A stretch of DNA of 59,319 nt from CALMFQ01 sp964495595 (GCA_964495595.1 CAZBWH010000007.1:1-59319); one strand, 5' to 3'; positions 25,396 through 34,581 are shown, counted from the first letter of the stretch. The notes: generated by a model not told the origin, from the sequence alone. Program-made: numbers and translations.

Positions 25396-26652
25396 ATGGA
25401 TATCAAAGCCTACATGCAACAGATCGGCCAGCAGGCCCGTGCCGCCTCGCGCGCCATGGCCCGTGCCGATACCCATGCCAAAAACCGGGCATTGCACGCG
25501 ATGGCCGACGCCATCGACCGCGATGCAGCCAGGCTGATCGCCGCCAATGAGCAGGATCTGGCCAATGCCCGCGCCGCCGGGCTGGACGAAGCCATGCTGG
25601 ACCGGCTGGCGCTGAACCCGAAAACCGTTGCTTCGATGGCCGAAGGCCTGCGCCAGATCGCCACACTGGCCGATCCGGTTGGCGAAATGACTGAATTGAA
25701 ATTCCGCCCGACCGGTATCCAGGTCGGCAAGATGCGTGTACCGCTGGGCGTGATCGGCATCATCTACGAAGCGCGGCCGAACGTGACCGCCGACGCCGCC
25801 GGCCTGTGCCTCAAGTCCGGCAACGCGGCGATCCTGCGCGGCGGCAAGGAGGCGATCCTGTCGAACCAGGCGATTGCCGCCTGCGTACGCGAAGGCCTGA
25901 CCGTGGCCGGCCTGCCGGAAGCCGCCGTGCAGGTGATCGAAACCACCGACCGCGCCGCCGTCGGCGAGCTGATCACCATGCCGCAATATGTCGATGTGAT
26001 CGTGCCGCGCGGCGGCAAGAGCCTGATCGCGCGCATCTCGGCCGAGGCACGGGTACCAGTGATCAAGCATCTGGATGGCGTGTGCCATGTGTACATCGAC
26101 GACGAGGCCGATCCGGAAAAAGCCATTCGTGTCGCCGACAATGCCAAAACCCAGCGCTTTGCGCCGTGCAATACGATGGAAACGCTGCTGGTGAACGAAA
26201 ATATTGCCGAGGTGGTGCTGCCGCCACTGGCGCAAATCTACCGTGACAAAGGCGTCGAGCTGCGTGGTTGCCCGGCCACCTGCGACATTCTGCCGGATGC
26301 GCTGGCTGCGACCGAAGAAGACTGGTCTGCCGAATACAATGCGCCGATCCTGGCGATCAAGCTGGTAGCCGATCTGGACGAGGCCATCGACCATATCAAT
26401 ACCTATGGTTCGCAGCACACCGACGCGATCATCACCGAAAATTACACCAAGGCGCGGCGTTTCCTGCGCGAGGTCGATTCCAGTTCGGTGATGGTGAATG
26501 CCTCGACGCGTTTTGCCGATGGTTTCGAATACGGCCTGGGCGCCGAGATCGGCATTTCCACCGACAAGATCCACGCCCGCGGCCCGGTCGGGCTCGACGG
26601 CCTGACCAGCCAGAAATGGGTGGTACTGGGGGATGGGCATGTCCGTACCTGA
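25396..26652 (+). CDS. proA: Gamma-glutamyl phosphate reductase ProA
   Basis: 418 residues, ATG at 25396 with AGGA 8 nt upstream; a second ATG nine nucleotides earlier is less well placed. It reduces gamma-glutamyl phosphate to glutamate semialdehyde in proline synthesis. Signature regions are GVIGIIYEARPNVTADAA, CLKSGNAAILRGGKEA and the catalytic Cys in QRFAPCNTMETLL. The length is standard for the family. proB is not adjacent. The downstream DUF2804 gene overlaps its last 14 nt. Confidence 0.96.
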   Translation: MDIKAYMQQIGQQARAASRAMARADTHAKNRALHAMADAIDRDAARLIAANEQDLANARAAGLDEAMLDRLALNPKTVASMAEGLRQIATLADPVGEMTELKFRPTGIQVGKMRVPLGVIGIIYEARPNVTADAAGLCLKSGNAAILRGGKEAILSNQAIAACVREGLTVAGLPEAAVQVIETTDRAAVGELITMPQYVDVIVPRGGKSLIARISAEARVPVIKHLDGVCHVYIDDEADPEKAIRVADNAKTQRFAPCNTMETLLVNENIAEVVLPPLAQIYRDKGVELRGCPATCDILPDALAATEEDWSAEYNAPILAIKLVADLDEAIDHINTYGSQHTDAIITENYTKARRFLREVDSSSVMVNASTRFADGFEYGLGAEIGISTDKIHARGPVGLDGLTSQKWVVLGDGHVRT

Positions 26653-27661
26653 TACTGGCCACGGCCTGCCACCCGCGCCGGCGGGCGTATTGCTGGCCGA
26701 TGGCTCGCCCGCATTCGGCGCCTTTGCCGGTAATGTCGGTGCGATCGAATGGGCCGGGCTGAATGCGGCGCTGCGCCGGTCGGCATTGTGGCAACGATTT
26801 CACCACAAGCGCTGGCACTATGTCGGCATCGCCGGGGCGGATTGCTTCATTGGTCTGGCGGTGGTGGATGCCGGCTGGGCAGCGTCGGCGTTTGCCTACT
26901 TGTTCGACCGTGAGCAGCGGCGGGTGCTGGTTGACTTTACCGGCATGGGCATTCCCGGTCTGCAAGTGAAGGTCAATCATCAGGGGGGCGAGGGGGCGCT
27001 GGCGCGTTTCCAGGGGGCGGGCGGCGAAATCCTGCTGACCCGTGCTGTCGGTTGCAGCCATTACACCTTGAAAGTCCGGTTGCGCGACTTCAGTCTCGAC
27101 GCAATTCTGGATACCGCTCAGGCGGCGCCGACCTTGTCGGCGATCATTCCGATCCAGAAGGGAGTGGCCAACTGCACCCAGAAATCAGCCTGTCTGAAAG
27201 TGACTGGTTCTGCGCAGTGCCAGGGGCGGCAATACGACCTGACCGGTGACAGTGCCAGCCTCGACTACACCAACGGCCTGTTGGCGCGCGATACCGCGTG
27301 GCGCTGGGCCTCGGCGCACAGCCCGAAAATCGGCTTCAACCTGCAGGCCGGTTTCAATGGCAGCGCCGAAAACGTGCTCTGGCTGAATGGCAGGATGATC
27401 CTGCTCGGGGCGGCTCAGTTCGACTTTGACCCCAAGCGGCCGATGCAGCCATGGCGAATCCGTACCGACGATGGTTTGCTTGATCTGGGCTTCGAGCCGC
27501 ATGGCGCCCGGCGGGAAAACAAGCAGCTCCTGATCGCTGCCAGCGATTACATTCAACCGATTGGCGTTTTTTCCGGCCAGGTACGCGCCCATCCGAGCGA
27601 CCCCCCCACCCTGGTCAGCAACCTGCTGGGCGTTACCGAAGACCACCGCGCCCGCTGGTAA
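26639..27661 (+). CDS. DUF2804 family protein
   Basis: 340 residues from the ATG at 26639 (GGGGG 6 nt upstream; an ATG at 26633 is possible). It has a beta-rich sequence with the DUF2804 signatures DYTNGLLARDTAWRWAS and FDPKRPMQPWRIRTDDG. No signal peptide is visible. The family resembles lipocalin/AttH-like beta-barrel hydrolases or carrier proteins, but no activity is established. The start lies inside the end of proA, so it is probably co-transcribed. Confidence 0.82.
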   Translation: MSVPDTGHGLPPAPAGVLLADGSPAFGAFAGNVGAIEWAGLNAALRRSALWQRFHHKRWHYVGIAGADCFIGLAVVDAGWAASAFAYLFDREQRRVLVDFTGMGIPGLQVKVNHQGGEGALARFQGAGGEILLTRAVGCSHYTLKVRLRDFSLDAILDTAQAAPTLSAIIPIQKGVANCTQKSACLKVTGSAQCQGRQYDLTGDSASLDYTNGLLARDTAWRWASAHSPKIGFNLQAGFNGSAENVLWLNGRMILLGAAQFDFDPKRPMQPWRIRTDDGLLDLGFEPHGARRENKQLLIAASDYIQPIGVFSGQVRAHPSDPPTLVSNLLGVTEDHRARW

Positions 27662-27828
27662 GGCCTTTACCCTGCGACGACACCGCCCGGCAGGCAACGA
27701 CCTGCCCTGCCGGAGCGTTGCTGAACCCGCAGAACATCGTCGACGCAATCTACCTGCCGTGGTCTGTCGGTTGCTGATGGCGTGTCATCTGGCCGTCATC
27801 CGGTCGTGGGTTAGCCGGGCGAACAGGC

Positions 27829-27834
27829 TATAAT
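27829..27834 (+). promoter_or_regulatory. Consensus -10 element directly before nadD
   Basis: Perfect TATAAT whose expected +1 (seven bases after its last base) is 27841, the A of the nadD start codon. No ribosome-binding site separates them and no good -35 is seen. This points to a leaderless nadD message. Confidence 0.6.
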
Positions 27835-27840
27835 CCGTCG

Positions 27841-28503
27841 ATGCAGACGGCGATTTCTCCGGTTGGCGTGTTTGGCGGCACGTTTGACCCCATTCATTAC
27901 GGACATTTGCGTATCGCAGAAGAGCTGGTCGAGGCGGCAGGGCTGGCGCGCCTGCACTTGATCCCGGCCGGCCGGCCACCGCACCGCGAGGTGCCGGCGG
28001 TGACTGCAGCACAGCGCTTGCAGATGGTGCAACTGGCCGTGGGCCCACACCCGGTCTTTCGGGTGGACGATCGTGAATTGCGCCGCCAGGGCCCGTGTTA
28101 CACGGTGGATACCTTGACCGAGCTGCGCGAAGAATACGGGCCGCGCACCCCGCTGCTGTTGCTGACCGGCACCGATGCCTTTCTGGGGCTCAATACCTGG
28201 CACCGTTGGCCGCAGCTGTTCGAACTGGCACACGTCGTCGTCGCGCAGCGTCCCGGCTTTGCCGCCGGCGACTGGTTGGGCAGCATGCCGGATGAACTGC
28301 GCCGCTATTGCCAGCCCCGGCTGGTGCCGGACCTGGCCATGCTGAGGCAAAGCCCGGCCGGCGGCGTGGCGTTGCTGACGGTGACGCAGCTGGAGATTTC
28401 CGCTACGGCGCTGCGGCAGATGTTCGGCTGCGGCAAAAGCCCGCGCTATCTGCTACCGGATGGGGTCATCGACTTCATCCGTACCCGACAACTTTACACA
28501 TAA
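27841..28503 (+). CDS. nadD: Nicotinate-nucleotide adenylyltransferase NadD
   Basis: 220 residues. It joins nicotinate mononucleotide and ATP to form deamido-NAD. The nucleotidyltransferase motif GGTFDPIHYGHL begins at residue 12, and the ISATALR motif near the C-terminus completes the ATP site. ATG at 27841 is the only sensible start, yet no Shine-Dalgarno precedes it while a perfect -10 does. It is first gene of the run nadD-rsfS-rlmH-maf-rng, an arrangement conserved in betaproteobacteria. Confidence 0.95.
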   Translation: MQTAISPVGVFGGTFDPIHYGHLRIAEELVEAAGLARLHLIPAGRPPHREVPAVTAAQRLQMVQLAVGPHPVFRVDDRELRRQGPCYTVDTLTELREEYGPRTPLLLLTGTDAFLGLNTWHRWPQLFELAHVVVAQRPGFAAGDWLGSMPDELRRYCQPRLVPDLAMLRQSPAGGVALLTVTQLEISATALRQMFGCGKSPRYLLPDGVIDFIRTRQLYT

Positions 28504-28510
28504 GCGTTAC

Positions 28511-28879
28511 ATGGATACTGAAAACCTGAAAAAAATTGCCATCGATGCCCTGGAAGACATCAAGGCCAAAGATATCGTCATCCTGGATGTCAGCAAGCTC
28601 AGCTCGCTGTTCGAATGCCTGATCATTGCCAGCGGCGACTCCAATCGCCAGGTCAAGGCGCTGGCCAACAATGTGCGCGAGAAGGTCAAGGAGGCCGGTG
28701 GCTACATCATCGGTGTCGAAGGCGAGCAAACCGGCGAGTGGGTGCTGGTCGATTGCGGCAATGTCGTGGTGCATGTGATGCAGCCGGCGGTGCGTGACTA
28801 CTACAACATCGAAGGTCTCTGGGGCGGGCAGAAGCCGGCGTTTGCGCCGGTACAGGCCGCCAACTGGCGCGATCACTGA
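28511..28879 (+). CDS. rsfS: Ribosomal silencing factor RsfS
   Basis: 122 residues, ATG at 28511, 7 nt after the nadD stop. Iojap/RsfS fold with KDIVILDVSKLSSLFE, LIIASGDSNRQVKALA and GEQTGEWVLVDCGNVVVHVM. It binds ribosomal protein L14 and blocks subunit joining during starvation. The position between nadD and rlmH is the conserved one. Confidence 0.95.
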   Translation: MDTENLKKIAIDALEDIKAKDIVILDVSKLSSLFECLIIASGDSNRQVKALANNVREKVKEAGGYIIGVEGEQTGEWVLVDCGNVVVHVMQPAVRDYYNIEGLWGGQKPAFAPVQAANWRDH

Positions 28880-28888
28880 TCGCGCTGC

Positions 28889-29359
28889 GTGAAAATCCAC
28901 TTGTTCGCCGTCGGCACCAAGATGCCGGGCTGGGTCGATGCAGCGTATGCCGAATACGCCAAGCGCCTGCCGCGTGAATGCAGCTTGCAGCTGACCGAAA
29001 TCAAGCCGGAAAAACGCGTCGGCGGCAAGACGGCGGCACAGGTGATGGAGGCGGAGAAAAGCCGTATCCTGGCGGCGCTGCCAGCGTCGGCCCGCTTGAT
29101 CGTGCTCGACGAGCGCGGCGAGAACTGGACCACGGCGAAACTGTCGGCAAACCTCAAGGACTGGCTTGGCAGCGGGCAGGATGTCGCTATTGTCATTGGC
29201 GGCGCAGATGGCCTCGATCCGGAGGTCAAGCAACGGGCCGCCCGGCTGCTGCAATTGTCGGCACTGACCTTGCCGCACGGCATGGTGCGTGTGCTGCTCG
29301 CCGAGCAGGTGTACCGTGCCTGGTCGCTGCTCAACAATCATCCCTATCACCGTGAATGA
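28889..29359 (+). CDS. rlmH: 23S rRNA (pseudouridine-1915 N3)-methyltransferase RlmH
   Basis: 156 residues beginning with a GTG at 28889 (MKIHLFAVGTKMPGWVD). SPOUT methyltransferase with the SAM-binding knot VIGGADGLDPEVKQ and the C-terminal LPHGMVRVLLAEQVYRAW. It methylates pseudouridine 1915 in helix 69 of 23S rRNA on the assembled 70S ribosome. It follows rsfS by 9 nt in the same operon. Confidence 0.95.
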   Translation: MKIHLFAVGTKMPGWVDAAYAEYAKRLPRECSLQLTEIKPEKRVGGKTAAQVMEAEKSRILAALPASARLIVLDERGENWTTAKLSANLKDWLGSGQDVAIVIGGADGLDPEVKQRAARLLQLSALTLPHGMVRVLLAEQVYRAWSLLNNHPYHRE

Positions 29360-29365
29360 CCTTCA

Positions 29366-29959
29366 ATGAGCACACCCTTGTATCTGGCTTCGGCCAGCCC
29401 GCGCCGACGCGAATTGCTGAATCAGCTGGGCATTCTGACCGAGCTGCTGCGCACCGATATCGACGAGACACCGTTGCCCGGTGAGGCGCCGCTGGCCTAC
29501 ACCGAGCGGCTGGCGTATGCCAAGGCGCAGGCCGGCTGGCAGCAGGTGCAGCAATTCGGACTGCCCGCCCGCCCTTTGCTGGCCGCTGACACGACGGTGG
29601 TGCTGGATGGCGAAATCGTTGGCAAGCCGGAATCTCCCGATCATGCGCGACATATCCTGCAGCAGCTTTCCGGACGCGAACATCAGGTACTGACCTCGGT
29701 GGCGGTTCGGCTGGGCGAGCGCTGTCGCGTGCTGAGCACCACCAGCACGGTGCGTTTTCGCCCTCTGCTGGCCAGCGAAATCGACCACTACGTCATTTCC
29801 GGTGAACCAATGGACAAGGCAGGTGCCTACGGTATTCAGGGCGTGGCAGCCATGTTCGTCTGTGACATTCAGGGCAGTTACACCGGCATTGTCGGCCTGC
29901 CATTGGCAGAAACCGTCGTGCTGCTGCGCGAATTCGGCATTGAGGTAATGGGCGCATGA
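29366..29959 (+). CDS. maf: Maf-family nucleoside triphosphate pyrophosphatase (dTTP/UTP type)
   Basis: 197 residues, ATG at 29366. The N-terminal ASASPRRRELL, the catalytic region AADTTVVLDGEIVGKP and GEPMDKAGAYGIQG are typical of the YhdE branch (dTTP/UTP and modified pyrimidine nucleotides) rather than the YceF branch. It removes non-canonical nucleotides and is linked to septum arrest in other bacteria. Its stop overlaps the rng start (ATGA). Confidence 0.92.
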   Translation: MSTPLYLASASPRRRELLNQLGILTELLRTDIDETPLPGEAPLAYTERLAYAKAQAGWQQVQQFGLPARPLLAADTTVVLDGEIVGKPESPDHARHILQQLSGREHQVLTSVAVRLGERCRVLSTTSTVRFRPLLASEIDHYVISGEPMDKAGAYGIQGVAAMFVCDIQGSYTGIVGLPLAETVVLLREFGIEVMGA

Positions 29960-31410
29960 AAGACAATATCCTGATTAATGTCACGCCGCAGGAGGCTCGG
30001 GTAGCGGTGATGAGCGAAGGGGTGGTGCAGGAGATCCACCTCGAACGTACCGCGCACCGGGGGCTGGTCGGCAATATCTATCTGGGGCAGGTGAAGCGGG
30101 TGCTGCCTGGCATGCAGTCGGCGTTCATCGAAATCGGCCTGGAGCGGGCGGCGTTCCTGCATGTGGCGGATGTTATCGAGCAACGGCAGCTGCCATCGGG
30201 CACTCACCGGATTGAACAGTTGCTGTTTGAAGGGCAGACGGTGCTGGTGCAGGTCATCAAGGATCCGATCGGCACCAAGGGAGCCCGGTTGTCTACCCAA
30301 GTCAGCATTGCCGGGCGCTATCTGGTGCATCTGCCGCAGGAAGACCACATCGGCATTTCCCAACGTATCGCCGACGAGGGCGAACGCGAGCAGTTGCGGG
30401 GCCGGCTTGAGTCGCTGCTGCCGCCGGGGATGCCTCACGGCTATATCCTGCGCACCAGTGCCGAATCTGCCAGTGACGACGAGCTGCGTGCCGACATCGA
30501 CTATTTGCGGCGGCTGTGGGAGGACATCCGTGCCCGTTCCCAGACCATGCCGCCCCAGTCGTTGCTGTATCAGGATCTGTCACTACCGATGCGAGTGCTG
30601 CGTGATTTCGTCTCCGCCGATACCGAACGGCTGATGGTCGATTCTCGCGAAACCTTCCAGAAAATGAGCGAATTCGCCCACGCTTACGTGGGGCGTGCGG
30701 TGGCATTGTTGCAGCATTACACCGGCGATCGGCCGTTGTTCGAACTGCATGGTGTCGAAGCGGAAATCGAGCGGGCGTTGTCGCGGCGGGTAAACCTGAA
30801 ATTCGGCGGCTACCTGATCATCGACCAGACCGAGGCGATGACGACGATTGATGTCAACACGGGTGGGTTTGTCGGCTCGCGCAGTTTTGACGAAACCATT
30901 TTCAAGACCAATCTTGAAGCCACGCAGGTGATTGCCCGCCAGCTCAGGCTGCGCAATCTGGGGGGAATCATCATTGTCGATTTCATCGACATGGAGCTGG
31001 AAGAACACCAGCAGGCGGTATTGGCCGAGCTGACCAAGGCGCTGGCCAAGGATCGTACCAAGATCACCGTCAACGGCTTTACCAGTCTGGGTCTGGTGGA
31101 AATCACCCGCAAGCGGACCCGCGAAAGTCTGGCGCATCAGCTGTGCGAGTCCTGTCCGACCTGCCAGGGGCGTGGCGAGATCAAGACTGCGCAAACGGTC
31201 TGTTTCGAAGTGTTGCGCGAAATCCTGCGCGAGGCGCGGCAGTACAATGCCAAGGAATATCGCATCCTCGCCTCGCAGTCGGTCATCGACATGTTTCTCG
31301 ACGAAGAATCACACAGCCTGGCGCAACTGGCCGACTTCATCGGCAAGCCGATTTCCCTGCAGGTCGAGACGCTGTACAGCCAGGAGCAGTTTGACGTAAT
31401 CCTGGTCTGA
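29956..31410 (+). CDS. rng: Ribonuclease G
   Basis: 484 residues, ATG at 29956. Endoribonuclease of the RNase E/G family for 5' maturation of 16S rRNA and mRNA decay. An S1 domain lies at about 38-120. The catalytic DNase I-like region has the two metal-binding aspartates in MTTIDVNTGGFVGS and IIIVDFIDM, and the zinc-link CxxC is in CESCPTCQGRG. It lacks the long C-terminal scaffold of RNase E, which together with length fits Rng. It is last in the nadD operon; a palindromic repeat begins 2 nt after its stop. Confidence 0.95.
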   Translation: MKDNILINVTPQEARVAVMSEGVVQEIHLERTAHRGLVGNIYLGQVKRVLPGMQSAFIEIGLERAAFLHVADVIEQRQLPSGTHRIEQLLFEGQTVLVQVIKDPIGTKGARLSTQVSIAGRYLVHLPQEDHIGISQRIADEGEREQLRGRLESLLPPGMPHGYILRTSAESASDDELRADIDYLRRLWEDIRARSQTMPPQSLLYQDLSLPMRVLRDFVSADTERLMVDSRETFQKMSEFAHAYVGRAVALLQHYTGDRPLFELHGVEAEIERALSRRVNLKFGGYLIIDQTEAMTTIDVNTGGFVGSRSFDETIFKTNLEATQVIARQLRLRNLGGIIIVDFIDMELEEHQQAVLAELTKALAKDRTKITVNGFTSLGLVEITRKRTRESLAHQLCESCPTCQGRGEIKTAQTVCFEVLREILREARQYNAKEYRILASQSVIDMFLDEESHSLAQLADFIGKPISLQVETLYSQEQFDVILV

Positions 31411-31412
31411 AT

Positions 31413-31479
31413 GGCTGGACGCCGCTCTGGAGGCGGCTCGTGGCCCGGCTGCAAGCCGCTTCCAGAGCGGTCTGCAGCC
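31413..31479. repeat. 67-nt palindromic repeat element, copy 2
   Basis: Outer arms 31413-31430 and 31462-31479 match the arms of the 21748 copy in most positions, with the same 31-nt interior containing CCGGCTGCAAGCC. The inner stem is AGGCGG/CCGCTT here against ATTGG/CCAAT in copy 1, so pairing is kept although the bases differ. Placed between the convergent rng and AraC genes it may also serve as a terminator. Confidence 0.75.
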
Positions 31480-31486
31480 GGGTTCG

Positions 31487-32521
31487 CTATTTGGGGGCGC
31501 GCAACACCCGACCACTGCCGCCCAAGCTTACCCGGTAGGTCTTGGGCGACATGCCTTTCCAGCGTTTGAATGCCTGGATAAAACTGGACGCCTCGCTGTA
31601 ACCCAGCCGGCCGGCAATATCCTCTACCGCCATGCCTTCCCGGATGGCCTGCTCGGCGAGAATCTCGCGGATTTCGTCGATCAACTGCCGGTACGACGTT
31701 CCCTCGTTTTCCAGATGGCGGCGCAGGGAGCGTGACGTCATCCCCAGTTCGGCCGCCACGGTTTCCATGTCGGGGAACTGGCCGGGCAGCCTGGCCAGCC
31801 GGTCACGAATCTGGCTGCTAAATCCGCTGCGGGCACGGCGCTGCTGCAGCAGTTGCACACACATCGCCTCACACATCTGCCGGGTGTGCTCGTTGGCCTG
31901 CGGCAGCGGCATGTCGAGAAAACAGGCATCGATCGCAATCAGATTGTCCGGCTGGTCAAATCTTGGCTCGACACCGAACAGCGCAGTGTAGCGTTCCCGG
32001 TAGCCCGGATCGGCAAACCGGAAATGCACCCGCTCCAGCGGAATGGCCGTACCCATTGCCTCGTAAAACAACTGCTGCACACCCGCCAGATCACGTTCGG
32101 CCAGGTAGCGATGGGTGCTGGCCGGCAGGGCGCTGTCGTCCATGTAAATGCAGATCTGCCCGTCGGCCTCGCTCACCCGGAAATCGGAAAAGGTGAATGT
32201 CAGCGGCCGGTAGCGCAAGGCAAGATCAATCGCCGCCCGAATGGTCGGGCTGCTGGCCAGCGCAAAGCCCCAGATGCCGTATGTGGTCAGGTGGTACTGG
32301 CGGCCGGCAATCAGGCCAAAGCCGGGCAAGTTGTCTGTTACCTTTGCCAGGTTGCAGACCAGACGCAGCTCCTGTTCCGTATCGATTTCACCATCCGGCT
32401 GCAGCAGCATGGCCTCGGTGATGCCGGTGCCTGCCAGCAGCGGCAGACGGCCGATACCGTGCTCGGCGGCCAGCGCCAGCTGAATGCGTACACTGTTGAT
32501 GCTGCGTCGGTAGGGGGGCAT
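31487..32521 (-). CDS. AraC-family transcriptional regulator
   Basis: 344 residues. The N-terminal two thirds match the arabinose-binding-like sensor domain (PF12625 type) found in OruR/ArgR-like and lipase regulators. The C-terminus has the two helix-turn-helix motifs, DMETVAAELGMTSRSLRRHL and VEDIAGRLGYSEASSFIQAF, followed by the AraC signature FKRWKGMSPKTYR. It is divergent from the HSL-type esterase at 32699, which is its most likely target. The effector is unknown. Confidence 0.88.
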   Translation of the reverse strand: MPPYRRSINSVRIQLALAAEHGIGRLPLLAGTGITEAMLLQPDGEIDTEQELRLVCNLAKVTDNLPGFGLIAGRQYHLTTYGIWGFALASSPTIRAAIDLALRYRPLTFTFSDFRVSEADGQICIYMDDSALPASTHRYLAERDLAGVQQLFYEAMGTAIPLERVHFRFADPGYRERYTALFGVEPRFDQPDNLIAIDACFLDMPLPQANEHTRQMCEAMCVQLLQQRRARSGFSSQIRDRLARLPGQFPDMETVAAELGMTSRSLRRHLENEGTSYRQLIDEIREILAEQAIREGMAVEDIAGRLGYSEASSFIQAFKRWKGMSPKTYRVSLGGSGRVLRAPK

Positions 32522-32698
32522 GGAATGGCTGGAATGAAAAATGTCCGGAATTATAAATTATGTTTCCGCTGCGCGCCTGCCATTTCATGTCATTGGCCTG
32601 TAATCTCTCGCTGATCTCAATGCTGTATGAATATTGTCCGGCCGCACCGCGCCACAGGTGGCCAACCGGCCGGGGCCAGACTCAAAAAGGTAGCCATC

Positions 32699-33715
32699 AT
32701 GACTCGCGACATTCCCCGCGCACCGCTGATCACCACTGTCGGTGCGCCCGCATCGCCGGCCCAGCGCGCAGCGATTTCGCTGCTGCGCGGCCTGACCCGC
32801 GCCAGCTTCAAACTGTTGGTCAGGCCACCGTTCACCATGGGTGCACAGCGAGTCATCTCGTCCACGCTGGCCCGCTGCGTCCCGGTCGAGCGAGGGCTGG
32901 ATCGCAGTTGCCTGCCCTGTGGCGGCGATCTGCTTCGCCCGGCCGTCGGTGTGCCTGACGGTGCCGTGCTGTATCTGCACGGCGGCGCATTTTGCATGGG
33001 GTCTGCTGCCACCCACCGTGCGATCACCTCCCGGCTGGCCTCTCGCAGCCATTCGGAGGTGTGGGTGCCCAACTACCGGCTGGCCCCGGAGCATCCCTAT
33101 CCTGCCGCACTGGACGATGCGCTTGAATGCTTTCGACAGATGCTGATCGCCGGCCACCCGGCCGACAGGATCGTGCTGGCAGGCGATTCGGCAGGTGCCG
33201 GATTGGCGCTGGCACTGGCGTTCAGGTTGCGCGAGCAGGGCTTGCCGATGCCGGGCGGCCTGCTGTTGTGCTCGCCCTGGGTTGATCTGAGTTTTGACGG
33301 AGAAAGCATGCGGCTCAATGCCCGGCTCGACCCGATGCTCAGCCGCTTGCGGTTGATGATCTGTGCACGCCACTACCGTGGCGATGAAGGTCGCCAGAAT
33401 CCGGGATGCTCGCCGCTGTTTGCCGAATTTGGCGGAATGCCACCAATGCTGATCCAGGTGGGTAGCGACGAATTGCTGCTGGATGATGCCATTCGTCTGG
33501 CGCAGCGTGCGGCCGTGCACGGTGCCGACGTTCGGCTGACCCAGTTTTCCGGCATGTGGCATGGTTTCCAGCTACACGCAGGGCTGCTGCCCATTGCCGC
33601 AACCGCCCTGGATCAGGCGGGTGCCTTCATTGCCGGATGCAGGCAACTGCCGGTCAGATCGGCCAGCTCAGCCACCAAGGGATGGTCAGCATCGCGGCCA
33701 GCGTGGTCGATGTGA
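32699..33715 (+). CDS. Alpha/beta-hydrolase, hormone-sensitive-lipase (esterase IV) family
   Basis: 338 residues, ATG at 32699 with AAAGGTAG upstream; an earlier ATG at 32627 adds a poorly conserved extension. HSL-family marks: oxyanion motif LYLHGGAF, nucleophile elbow GDSAGAG, acidic residue in VGSDELLLD and His in GMWHGF. It hydrolyses short- to medium-chain esters; the substrate is unknown. Its 3' end overlaps the opposing AEC transporter gene by 62 nt, and the last 18 or so residues look non-conserved. Probably regulated by the divergent AraC protein. Confidence 0.85.
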   Translation: MTRDIPRAPLITTVGAPASPAQRAAISLLRGLTRASFKLLVRPPFTMGAQRVISSTLARCVPVERGLDRSCLPCGGDLLRPAVGVPDGAVLYLHGGAFCMGSAATHRAITSRLASRSHSEVWVPNYRLAPEHPYPAALDDALECFRQMLIAGHPADRIVLAGDSAGAGLALALAFRLREQGLPMPGGLLLCSPWVDLSFDGESMRLNARLDPMLSRLRLMICARHYRGDEGRQNPGCSPLFAEFGGMPPMLIQVGSDELLLDDAIRLAQRAAVHGADVRLTQFSGMWHGFQLHAGLLPIAATALDQAGAFIAGCRQLPVRSASSATKGWSASRPAWSM

Positions 33716-34548
33716 CCAGCGCTGCGGCCAGCTGCCCGTCGCCGCCCATTCTTACGGCAAGAATGTACGATGAGGTGGCAGCCGGCAACGTGGCCATGAC
33801 CAACGCAGCCCGGCGCGACACCCCATCCAGCGCCAGCCATTCGCACAACCACCAGGCCGCCAGCGGAACGAGCAGCAATTTGACGCAGCTCCAGTAGGCG
33901 ATCAGCCAGGGGTTGCGCCGCCACTGGGCGAATTGTAGCCCCGCGCCTACTGCCATCAGCCCGAGCGGAAGGGCTGCATCGGCTAGTGGACCGATTGCCT
34001 GCAGCAGTATCTTCGGAGGGGGGGGCCGCCGCCCACTGGCAACTCATCCCGGCCAGAATCCCCAGGATCAACGGGTTGCTCGCCAGCTCCCGCCAGATGC
34101 CTGACTCACTGTGACGTGCCAGCATCGACACTGCTATCACGTTAACCAGCGGAATCATCGCGCCACACAGCAGTGCAATCGTGGCGATTCCCTGCTGGCC
34201 ATCAATGCTGCCGATGACGGCGAATCCGATGTACGAATTGAACCGGAACGTGCTCTGGATACCGGACGCAAAGGAGACCTGGTTCAACGGCGACAGCGGG
34301 CGAACCAGGTAGCCGGCAGCCAGGCCTGCCAGGGTAAAACCGACCCCAGCCAGCAGCATTGGCCCGCTTGCAGCCAGATCAATCGGCTGCGCTGCCAGAG
34401 CCCGGAACAGCAGTGGCGGAAACAGCACGAAGTAAATGAATTTCTCCAGGCCAAGCCAGAATTCACCGCTAAAATAGTCCAGACGGCGCAGTAAATATCC
34501 AAACAGGATCAGGCCAAAATCAGGCAGCAGCATCAGGGAGATCGACAT
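33654..34548 (-). pseudogene. AEC-family (auxin efflux carrier-type) transporter, frameshifted
   Basis: Two frames together give a complete AEC transporter of about 298 residues. The first (start at 34548) encodes MSISLMLLPDFGLILFGYLL through GILAGMSCQWAA. The second (ending at 33654) encodes LGLMAVGAGLQFAQW to the C-terminus. They meet at a run of eight C on the coding strand (34018-34025 as G on plus); seven C would restore one frame. As written the first frame continues into a non-membrane, Arg/Ala-rich tail. A sequencing error, a true pseudogene or phase variation are all possible. The family exports small organic acids or amino acids. Confidence 0.8.
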
Positions 34549-34581
34549 GGCCCGAATGATATATCAGCCAATGGAGCGTGC

